A stretch of DNA of 13,154 nucleotides from GWA1-54-12 sp964489845 (lineage in GTDB: Bacteria; Patescibacteriota; Minisyncoccia; UBA6257; GWB1-50-10). A program made the position numbers and the translations under genes. Below the pieces are notes generated by a model. It was not told the DNA's origin, made no database searches, and was given only the letters and a program-made list of their open reading frames with translations. Location: positions 1-13,154 of the forward strand of contig CAZAZV010000016.1 in assembly GCA_964489845.1 (NCBI GenBank), given 5' to 3'. This document shows, one piece after another, positions 6,470-13,154 of this stretch. The first letter of the stretch is position 1. The number at the start of each line of letters is the position of its first letter.

Positions 6470-7065
6470 TGAGGTCTTCGAAACGGATATTCGACATCGT
6501 GACGGCACTCGGTGTGTTCGTTGTTTCTCTCCCCCTGTGGCCCTGTATCGTCGCGGCAATCGTCGCGGAAGACGGATGGCCTGCCATCGTGAAACTCCCG
6601 CGGGTGAGCGAAAGGAGAGTTATACGCGTGTACAAGTTTCGCTCCATGGTAAGGGGGGCGGCGGAAATGAAGCGCGCGCTCTCTTCGCAAAACGAGCGGA
6701 ACGACGGTCCGTTTTTCAAAATCAAGAACGACCCACGACTCACCGGCGTCGGGAGGGTCTTGCGGAAATTCCGGGTTGACGAGCTGCCGCAGCTCGTGAA
6801 TGTTTTAAGAGGAGAACTTTCCATGGTCGGTCCGCGTCCGCATGAACCGGAGGAGGTAGAGCACTATCCGCCAGAGTATCGGTGGCTTTCCGGCGTGCGT
6901 GCGGGCCTCACGGGACTCTCGCAGGTGGAGGGGGCTTCGTCGCTCCCGTATCTGAAAGAATTGGAACTCGATGCGTACTATGCATCGCACCAATCACTTC
7001 GCACGGACATAGGTATCGTCGGGAAGACGGTTTTGATATTCTTAACTGACCACACGGGCGTTTGA
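6469..7065 (+). CDS. Polyprenyl-phosphate phosphoglycosyl transferase (bacterial sugar transferase family)
   Basis: Enzymes of this family move a sugar-1-phosphate from a nucleotide sugar to undecaprenyl phosphate, the first membrane step of surface glycan or glycoprotein assembly. The 198-residue protein is the minimal single-domain (PglC-like) form: an RSSKRIFDIV start leading into a hydrophobic re-entrant helix (residues ~7-35), VYKFRSM, DPRLTGVG..LRKFRVDELPQL with the catalytic Asp-Glu pair, NVLRGELSMVGPRP, and G..GLTGLSQV. The large N-terminal multi-pass domain of WcaJ-type enzymes is absent. ATG 6469 overlaps the rsmI stop; a GTG at 6466 directly before it is the other possible start. 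The sugar substrate cannot be told from sequence. The palindromic repeat array begins at its stop codon. Confidence 0.9.
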   Translation: MRSSKRIFDIVTALGVFVVSLPLWPCIVAAIVAEDGWPAIVKLPRVSERRVIRVYKFRSMVRGAAEMKRALSSQNERNDGPFFKIKNDPRLTGVGRVLRKFRVDELPQLVNVLRGELSMVGPRPHEPEEVEHYPPEYRWLSGVRAGLTGLSQVEGASSLPYLKELELDAYYASHQSLRTDIGIVGKTVLIFLTDHTGV

Positions 7066-7262
7066 CTGATAGTTGACTGATTGAAGTGACTGATTGAAGT
7101 CGGACTTCATTCACTGACTGACTGATTGAAGTGACTGATTGAAGTCGGACTTCATTCACTTCAGTCGGACTTCATTCACTGACTGACTGATTGAAGTGAC
7201 TGATTGAAGTCGGACTTCATTCACTTCAGTCGGACTTCATTCACTTCAAATCGGACTTCAAT
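7063..7262. repeat. Palindromic repeat array between two glycan genes
   Basis: The whole 227-base gap between the sugar transferase and the GT4 gene is filled by this array. A 65-bp unit occurs twice without mismatch (7116-7180, 7181-7245), preceded by a shorter copy (7075-7115, identical to the first 41 bases of the unit without its leading GACT) and followed by a decayed piece (7246-7262). Each unit holds a full palindrome, GAAGTCGGACTTC (7096-7108, 7141-7153, 7206-7218), and a half unit, CAGTCGGACTTC. Flanking words TGATTGAAGTGAC and TTCACTTCAGTC are also partly complementary, so each unit can fold into a longer bulged hairpin. Units abut with no unique spacers, so it is not CRISPR. The decayed end supplies the -35 of the next promoter. 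Confidence 0.92.
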
Positions 7263-7285
7263 CGAGATAGCAACAAGGGTATACT
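7257..7285 (+). promoter_or_regulatory. Promoter of the GT4 gene, built partly from the repeat array
   Basis: TTCAAT (7257-7262) lies in the last decayed repeat and is followed after 17 bases by TATACT (7280-7285). Seven bases then precede the ATG at 7293, again the spacing expected of a leaderless transcript. The -35 is only a partial match. Confidence 0.55.
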
Positions 7286-7292
7286 ATCGGCA

Positions 7293-8429
7293 ATGAGGGT
7301 CGCGGTCTTGCATGATTATTTGAATCAGTACGGGGGCGCCGAGCGGGTGCTCGAAGCAATCCTCGAATTCTTTCCCGACGCCGACGTCTACACGCTCCTG
7401 TACCACCGGGGGAAAACCCTCGGGCGGTTCGAGCACTATCGCATCAAGACGAGCGTGCTTGACATACCCCCGGTGCAGAAGCACCATCGGCTCTTTATCC
7501 CGCTGATGCCGCTCGCCGCGGAGCTCTTGAAGCTCGAACGGAACTACGACCTTATCGTTTCGAGCTCGGCCGGCTACGCGAAGGGATTCGGCGGGGGAGG
7601 GAACGCATTCCATATCTGTTACTGTCACGCTCCGCTGCGATACGCGTGGGAATCGGAATATCTCAAGGGGCTGCCGTTCGCGCCGACCGCTCTCGCGCAC
7701 CGCGTGGGAAAGTTCATCGCGCGCAGGTTGCGGGAGTGGGACAAGCGCGCAGCGGGAAAAGTGAACGTGTTTATCGCGAACTCGAGCTTCATACGGGAGA
7801 AAATCCGCGCGTACTACGGGAGGGACGCGGAGGTCATTCATCCGCCGGTTGATACGGGAATATTTCATCCCGCCTTGCCCGCCGAAGCTTCAGCGAAGGA
7901 GGGAGATTACTATCTTATGGTCGGCCGCCTCCTGTACTACAAGCTTTTCGGACTCGGCATCGAGGCATGCAAGCGGCTCAACGTGCCGCTCAAAATCGTG
8001 GGGAGCGGACCGGAAGAGCGCGCACTGCGGAGACAGGCGAACGGGGCGCGGAATATCACGTTCGTAAAAGGTGCGAGCGACGATGAGCTGCGGGTTCTCT
8101 ACAGTGGCGCGAAAGCGTTCCTCTTCCCGCAGACGGAGGATTTCGGCTTGGTTGCGGCGGAAGCGCTGTCGTGCGGTGCACCCGTTATCGCGTACGGCGA
8201 GGGCGGCTCGCGGGATATTGTGGAAGAAGGGAAGACCGGTTTGTTTTTCCCGTACCAGACGGTTGAATCGCTTATGGGCGCCATGCGGCGGAGCGAGAAC
8301 ATACGATTCGACCGGAACCATATCGCGCTGAGGGCGGAGCGATTCTCGAAGGAAGAGTTCAAAAGGAAATTCGGAGATATACTAAAAGAGACGGGATTTG
8401 AAACATGTACGTTCCGAAGAGAAACATAG
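7293..8429 (+). CDS. GT4-family glycosyltransferase (glycosyl transferases group 1)
   Basis: A retaining GT-B glycosyltransferase that probably adds a sugar to a lipid-linked or surface glycan at the inner membrane face. The 378-residue length is typical. The N-terminal acceptor domain starts MRVAVLHDYL with the glycine-rich GGAERVL loop. A conserved CHAPLRYAWE motif follows near residues 110-120. The C-terminal nucleotide-sugar domain opens at about residue 205 with YLMVGRLLYYK, then KIVGSGPEE, and the donor-binding signature EDFGLVAAEALSCGAPVIAYGEGGSRDIV. WbaZ-like mannosyltransferases share this layout, but donor and acceptor remain unknown. No Shine-Dalgarno; a -10 sits 7 bases upstream. 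It overlaps the DUF4012 gene by 25 bases in another frame, so the two are probably translated together. It follows the phosphoglycosyl transferase across the repeat array. Confidence 0.92.
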   Translation: MRVAVLHDYLNQYGGAERVLEAILEFFPDADVYTLLYHRGKTLGRFEHYRIKTSVLDIPPVQKHHRLFIPLMPLAAELLKLERNYDLIVSSSAGYAKGFGGGGNAFHICYCHAPLRYAWESEYLKGLPFAPTALAHRVGKFIARRLREWDKRAAGKVNVFIANSSFIREKIRAYYGRDAEVIHPPVDTGIFHPALPAEASAKEGDYYLMVGRLLYYKLFGLGIEACKRLNVPLKIVGSGPEERALRRQANGARNITFVKGASDDELRVLYSGAKAFLFPQTEDFGLVAAEALSCGAPVIAYGEGGSRDIVEEGKTGLFFPYQTVESLMGAMRRSENIRFDRNHIALRAERFSKEEFKRKFGDILKETGFETCTFRRET

Positions 8430-10483
8430 AACCGGTCGTGGTGGACGTGAAGCGTCCGGCGTTCAACTATGCCGCGGGAGCGCGCCGCCGTACCGTAGAC
8501 CTGCGAACCGTTCCGCTCGAGCCGCACAAGAAAAATCCGCGCCTTCTGCGCTCCATCGGATTTGCGGTATTGCTCTCGCTCGCCCTTGCGGGGGGAGCCG
8601 CTGTCGCGAAAGTGGCGAGCGTCCGCGTGTTCTTGTCGCAGAAAGAGCACGCCATCGCGGAACAATTCCGGGCTTCCGCGGGCGCGCTTAAAAATCTCGA
8701 TATGAAAAGCGCGCAGGAGTCGCTCACGAGTTCGCTATCCGACCTGCAGGAAGTGCAAACGGCAGTGGGAGCCGGCAGCAGCTTATTCAACGGGATAGCG
8801 AGCGTCATTCCGTTTGTGCAGAACATAGGCGGGTTCGTTTCGCAGCTCACGACATTCAACAGAAATCTCATCTCGCTCTCGACCTCCGTCGAAGACCTGC
8901 AGACGAATGGCATGCACAACTTCCTGCACGACGGGAACGCGTTCCTCGGCGAACTCGCCGCACTCGACGGGACGATCGGTAACGTGCTGGCGAGTACGAG
9001 CGGGCTTAAGAACAGTGTCAGCGAACTGCAGGGCGTGAAAGGATTCGGTTCCCTCGAACCGGCGATGCGGGACTACTATCTTTCCTACGGCAGCGAACTG
9101 TACGGTCTGCAATCGTTCATCGGAGACCTTCGGAATCTCCTTGCGTCTCCCGAGGAGCAGCGCGTCCTGATTATGTTCCAGAACGATTCTGAGATCCGTC
9201 CGGCGGGAGGGTTCCTGGGAAGCTACGGCGTGCTCTCGGTGCAGGGAGGGGAGATGAAAGACCTGGCAGTCCAAGATATCTATTGGCCCGACAGTCCGCT
9301 GAATTTCAATCTGAAACTGATACCCCCCAAGGCGCTCCAGCACACGACGACGGACTGGGGGGCGCGGGACGCGAATTGGTTCTTCAATTTTCCGGATTCC
9401 GCGGAAGCGGTGCTCTCGTTCCTCGAAAGCTCGAAGGTGTACGCGGCGTCGAGCACGAAATTCGCGGGAGCGATCGCCATCAACACAAAGGTGCTCGAGA
9501 CGCTCATCGGCGCCGTCGGTCCGCTCACGCTGCAGGGATACGATACGACCATCACGAAAGACAATTTCTTGGAAGTACTCCAGCGCGAGGTTGAAACGGG
9601 GCCGGATAAGCAGCCGGGGAAAAATCCGAAGCGGATTTTGAGCGTCCTTGCACCGGTGCTCCTGCAGCGCCTGGAAGCGTTATCGCCGGACGAGGTGAAA
9701 GCGTTGCTCGGAGCATTGGGTGAACACATCGCGAACAAGGATATTATGTTTTATTTTCGCGATAACAACATAGAAAACGCGCTCGCGAGTTACGGCGTTG
9801 ACGGGAGCGTCTATACCCTGCCCACGGGATTCTGGGGAAGCTATCTTGCCGTCGTGAACGCGGACGTCGCGGGCGGCAAGACCGATGCGGTGATGAAGCA
9901 AAACGTGGAAGCGTGGATTGACGTGGGCATCGACGGTTCGAGCGTCGTCAACGTGGCGGTAAAACGGAGCCATACCGGCACGAAGAACGAGGACCCGTGG
10001 TACCAGCAAGACAACAAAGATTACCTGAAACTGTTCACGAACGACGGCGCCGAACTTCTGTCTCTGCAGGGAAACACGGTGCGGCCCGACGTGAACGGAG
10101 TGTACGGCAAGGAGTACATGACGTACCCGGCGCTCGCCAAGATTGAAGCGACCAGAGTGTACCTGCCGGACGAGGGGGCGTGGAGCATGGAAGAAGCGGG
10201 TAAGGAGGTATTCAGCACGTGGCTTATGACGAAGATGGGAGAGACGAAAGAATTGGATATGAGATTCCGCGACCCTGCGGTGGGCGGGTTTGCGCTCGCT
10301 CCGGGAGCGGTGTATCAGTTCGTGTTTGACAAGCAGTCGGGGAGCGAAACGGGGCTCACGGTGCATGTGAGCGCGCCGGTGGGATATGTCTGGAAGGAAG
10401 CGGGTGCGCCGGTGTATACTGCGGATTTCCCGAGTGTCTCGAAACGGGAAATCGTGAATTTGACGCTCATGAAGAAAGAGTAA
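8405..10483 (+). CDS. DUF4012 membrane-anchored envelope protein
   Basis: A 692-residue protein with a basic cytoplasmic N-terminus (~50 residues), one membrane segment at about 51-73 (GFAVLLSLALAGGAAVAKV), a helical linker region (~75-250) with coiled-coil character, then the DUF4012 domain, recognised by FQNDSEIRPAGGFLGSYGVL near residue 257 and DANWFFNFPDSAEAVLSFLE further on. The bulk should lie outside the cytoplasmic membrane. No enzymatic activity is established to my knowledge; such proteins are common in CPR bacteria, Chloroflexi and Actinobacteria, often beside polysaccharide genes, and the fold region may be related to LytR-CpsA-Psr-like attachment enzymes (weak inference). Here it overlaps the GT4 gene upstream. 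Its TAA shares a base with the ATG of the decayed lepA copy (TAATG at 10481), so it was once directly coupled to lepA. Confidence 0.85.
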   Translation: MYVPKRNIEPVVVDVKRPAFNYAAGARRRTVDLRTVPLEPHKKNPRLLRSIGFAVLLSLALAGGAAVAKVASVRVFLSQKEHAIAEQFRASAGALKNLDMKSAQESLTSSLSDLQEVQTAVGAGSSLFNGIASVIPFVQNIGGFVSQLTTFNRNLISLSTSVEDLQTNGMHNFLHDGNAFLGELAALDGTIGNVLASTSGLKNSVSELQGVKGFGSLEPAMRDYYLSYGSELYGLQSFIGDLRNLLASPEEQRVLIMFQNDSEIRPAGGFLGSYGVLSVQGGEMKDLAVQDIYWPDSPLNFNLKLIPPKALQHTTTDWGARDANWFFNFPDSAEAVLSFLESSKVYAASSTKFAGAIAINTKVLETLIGAVGPLTLQGYDTTITKDNFLEVLQREVETGPDKQPGKNPKRILSVLAPVLLQRLEALSPDEVKALLGALGEHIANKDIMFYFRDNNIENALASYGVDGSVYTLPTGFWGSYLAVVNADVAGGKTDAVMKQNVEAWIDVGIDGSSVVNVAVKRSHTGTKNEDPWYQQDNKDYLKLFTNDGAELLSLQGNTVRPDVNGVYGKEYMTYPALAKIEATRVYLPDEGAWSMEEAGKEVFSTWLMTKMGETKELDMRFRDPAVGGFALAPGAVYQFVFDKQSGSETGLTVHVSAPVGYVWKEAGAPVYTADFPSVSKREIVNLTLMKKE

Positions 10484-10568
10484 TGGGAAATATACGGAAC
10501 TTTTGCATCATCGCGCACATTGACCGTCGCTCACTGACGTTCGCTTCCCAATGCGCGATAAAAATCTT

Positions 10569-10572
<4 letters not shown>
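10483..10572 (+). pseudogene. Decayed duplicate of the lepA 5' end
   Basis: A 29-codon frame starts MGNIRNFCIIAHID, nearly identical to the start of LepA (MKNIRNFCIIAHID), then runs into RRSLTF and unrelated sequence and stops at TGA 10570-10572, which overlaps the ATG of the intact gene. The last 25 bases of similarity are identical between the copies, whereas codons 4-6 differ only by synonymous changes (ATA/ATC, CGG/AGA, AAC/AAT). The offset between the copies is 86 bases, not a multiple of three. The ATG overlaps the DUF4012 stop, so this is probably the original lepA start, displaced by duplication or replacement. Confidence 0.8.
10534..10562 (+). promoter_or_regulatory. Possible promoter of lepA within the inserted segment
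   Basis: CTGACG (10534-10539), a 17-base spacer and GATAAA (10557-10562) form a weak promoter. It ends 6 bases before the ATG at 10569, the same leaderless geometry as at sod, ddl and the GT4 gene. It lies wholly in the segment between the two lepA starts. Confidence 0.35.
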
Positions 10573-12369
<1,797 letters not shown>

Positions 12370-12392
<23 letters not shown>

Positions 12393-12660
12393 AGCTGGAC
12401 TTCGGCACGATAATGATCATCTGTTCCCCCTCCTGCTTGTAGTTGAACTGCGATTTCAATTCTTTCAAAAGATTGTCGGGAACCCTGAAGTAGTCGATGC
12501 GCGACTGGAGCGTGCCGTTTTCCGCCTCCACGTTCGCCAAAGTCGCCGTCATATCCTGTATACTTGCGCGGAGCCCCTGATTTTCTTTCTGCAAGTTGTA
12601 GAAGCCGATGCCGAGAATGCCGAGGACGGCGACGAAAACAGCGGTGCGCACCCAATTCAT
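12370..12660 (-). CDS. FtsB/DivIC-like septum formation initiator family protein
   Basis: A small bitopic membrane protein of 96 residues (99 from the upstream ATG at 12669). A short N-terminus, one membrane helix (VRTAVFVAVLGILGIGFYNL), a coiled coil (residues ~25-58: LQKENQGLRASIQD, LANVEAENGTLQSRI) and a C-terminal motif, LLKELKSQFNYKQEGEQMIII, together match the FtsB/DivIC layout, where the last segment reads roughly 'IE..AR..LGY.KPGE'. In the divisome these proteins bind FtsL and FtsQ to trigger septal peptidoglycan synthesis. Assignment rests on architecture and this motif, not on a strongly conserved catalytic site. I prefer the start at 12660 because a TACAAT -10 lies 7 bases before it. 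The gene is a lone minus-strand unit, convergent with lepA (23-base overlap) and divergent from the rRNA promoter. Confidence 0.75.
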
Positions 12661-12667
12661 GCGTTTC

Positions 12668-12673
12668 ATTGTA
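12668..12673 (-). promoter_or_regulatory. -10 box of the FtsB-like gene, leaderless geometry
   Basis: The minus strand reads TACAATGAAACGCATG, so a -10 box (TACAAT) lies 7 bases before the ATG at 12660. The ddl start has almost the same string, TATAATGAGACGCATG. The -35 region (TTTTTA at 12691-12696) is weak. Confidence 0.5.
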
Positions 12674-12711
12674 CACTAAAAACCAACAACTAAAAACTAA
12701 TAACTGCCCCT

Positions 12712-12740
12712 TTGACATTTGGCGCACGCCTCCCTATACT
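12712..12740 (+). promoter_or_regulatory. Strong rRNA operon promoter
   Basis: A perfect TTGACA (12712-12717), a 17-base spacer and TATACT (12735-12740) lie about 117 bases upstream of the predicted mature 16S start. Transcription should start near 12747, at a small palindrome (CCTCT, AGAG, AGAGG, 12748-12761). This is the best-matched promoter in the window, as expected for an rrn operon. Confidence 0.8.
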
Positions 12741-12774
12741 GTACCTACCTCTAGAGAGAGGCGATGTCACGAGC

Positions 12775-12786
12775 GTTCTTTGACAA
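12775..12786 (+). promoter_or_regulatory. rRNA leader boxA antitermination site
   Basis: GTTCTTTGACAA matches the bacterial rrn boxA consensus (about TGYTCTTTRAMA), the RNA site where NusB and NusE (S10) load to protect rRNA transcripts from Rho. Its position between the promoter and 16S is right. The embedded TTGACA could be misread as a -35, but no good -10 follows at 17 bases. Confidence 0.65.
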
Positions 12787-12818
12787 CCAATATGCACATA
12801 TCTGTATGAAATCTAAAC

Positions 12819-12845
12819 CTAAAAAGTAAATTGAGATCTTTTTAG
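12819..12845 (+). promoter_or_regulatory. Short inverted repeat in the 16S leader
   Basis: CTAAAAAG (12819-12826) and CTTTTTAG (12838-12845) form perfect 8-bp arms around an 11-base loop, 11 bases before the predicted mature 16S end. It may be a leader hairpin; the arms could instead take part in the processing stem that pairs with sequence after 16S, which is outside the window. Confidence 0.4.
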
Positions 12846-12856
12846 TTGCTTCGAGT

Positions 12857-13154
12857 TTTATTGAGGATTTGATCCTGGTCCAGGATGAACGCTGGCGGCG
12901 TGGATAAGGCATGCAAGTCGAACGGTCCGCAAGGACAGTGGCGAACGAGTTAGTAACACCTTGGTACGTACCCCGAAGTGGAGCATAGCCAGCCGAAAGG
13001 TTGGGTAATTCTCCATGTTGAAGCAATTCAAAAGTCGCAAGACGCTTCGGGATCGGCCTAGGCCCCATCAGCTTGTTGGCGAGGTAATGGCTCACCAAGG
13101 CTATGACGGGTAGGGGAGCTGAGAGGCTGTTCCCCAACGACGAGACTGAGACAC
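12857..13154 (+). rRNA. rrs: 16S ribosomal RNA, 5' part (cut by window end)
   Basis: The first ~298 bases of 16S rRNA. Conserved landmarks in order: GATTTGATCCTGG, GATGAACGCTGGCGGCGTG, GGCATGCAAGTCGAACGG, GTGGCGAACG, the CATCAGCTTGTTGGCGAGGT segment, GGCTCACCAAGGC, CTGAGAGG and GACTGAGACAC. The mature 5' end is placed by aligning AGGATTTGATC (12864) with E. coli position 8. The gene is clearly bacterial but divergent: the first variable region is very short (GGTCCGCAAGGACAG) and several normally invariant bases differ near the start, consistent with Parcubacteria/CPR. Exact lineage needs a database comparison. Confidence 0.95.

Noticed and set aside
6908..7159. Minus-strand 83-residue frame across the repeat array (SVNEVRLQSVTSISQ repeated)
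   Set aside because: The repeated peptide is a by-product of the tandem DNA repeats; the frame begins in the array and ends in the sugar transferase gene with no ribosome site.
7063..7262. CRISPR array
   Set aside because: The repeats abut or overlap without unique spacers, and units have different lengths; no cas genes are present. It is a tandem palindromic array.
10551..10568. Upstream ATG start for lepA
   Set aside because: It would add six residues from inserted sequence before the conserved MKNIRNF start and sits before or inside the putative -10.
12780..12808. Second rRNA promoter (TTGACA at 12780)
   Set aside because: The hexamer is part of boxA and the position 17 bases downstream (TGTATG) is a poor -10.
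12751..13137. Minus-strand 128-residue frame at the window end
   Set aside because: It is antisense to the 16S rRNA gene and its leader.

Overview
The window looks like a piece of chromosome from a Candidate Phyla Radiation bacterium, most likely a GC-rich Parcubacteria/Paceibacteria lineage. This rests on three things: a divergent 16S rRNA start that mismatches the usual bacterial 27F primer site, a DUF4012 envelope protein beside sugar-transferase genes, and several trimmed housekeeping proteins (SecA without its zinc tail and with a very short helical wing, RsmI reduced to its methylase domain). TGA serves as a normal stop codon (sod, rsmI, the sugar transferase), which argues against the TGA=Gly lineages SR1 and Gracilibacteria. 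The exact lineage cannot be fixed from this window.

Layout. 1-1633: a secreted protein of unknown family on the minus strand, with its own terminator and a real Shine-Dalgarno site. 1634-2350: a Mn-type superoxide dismutase gene, then a compact promoter-hairpin-terminator unit of about 80 transcribed bases. 2378-4833: secA behind an extended -10 promoter and a leader with a perfect 19-bp inverted repeat. 4839-7065: ddl (D-Ala-D-Ala ligase), rsmI and a membrane phosphoglycosyl transferase, closely packed. 7063-7262: an array of palindromic repeats. 7293-12392: a GT4 glycosyltransferase, a DUF4012 protein and lepA (EF4), closely packed or overlapping. 12370-12660 on the minus strand: an FtsB/DivIC-like division protein. 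12712-13154: a strong rRNA promoter, boxA and the first ~298 bases of 16S rRNA, cut by the window end.

How the genes fit together. Ddl makes the D-Ala-D-Ala end of peptidoglycan precursors. The phosphoglycosyl transferase, GT4 enzyme and DUF4012 protein probably build or attach a surface polysaccharide. SecA exports envelope proteins and the FtsB-like protein acts at the septum. SOD handles superoxide. RsmI, LepA and 16S rRNA belong to the ribosome.

The most interesting signals are four. (1) A 13-bp palindromic core, GAAGTCGGACTTC, is repeated in the intergenic array and appears again, in frame, inside the GTPase domain of lepA; this resembles a coding-compatible mobile palindrome such as the Rickettsia palindromic elements. 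(2) A decayed second copy of the lepA 5' end sits directly upstream of lepA and differs partly by synonymous changes. (3) Several genes have a -10 box only 6-7 bases before the ATG, implying leaderless mRNAs. (4) The secA leader is unusually structured.
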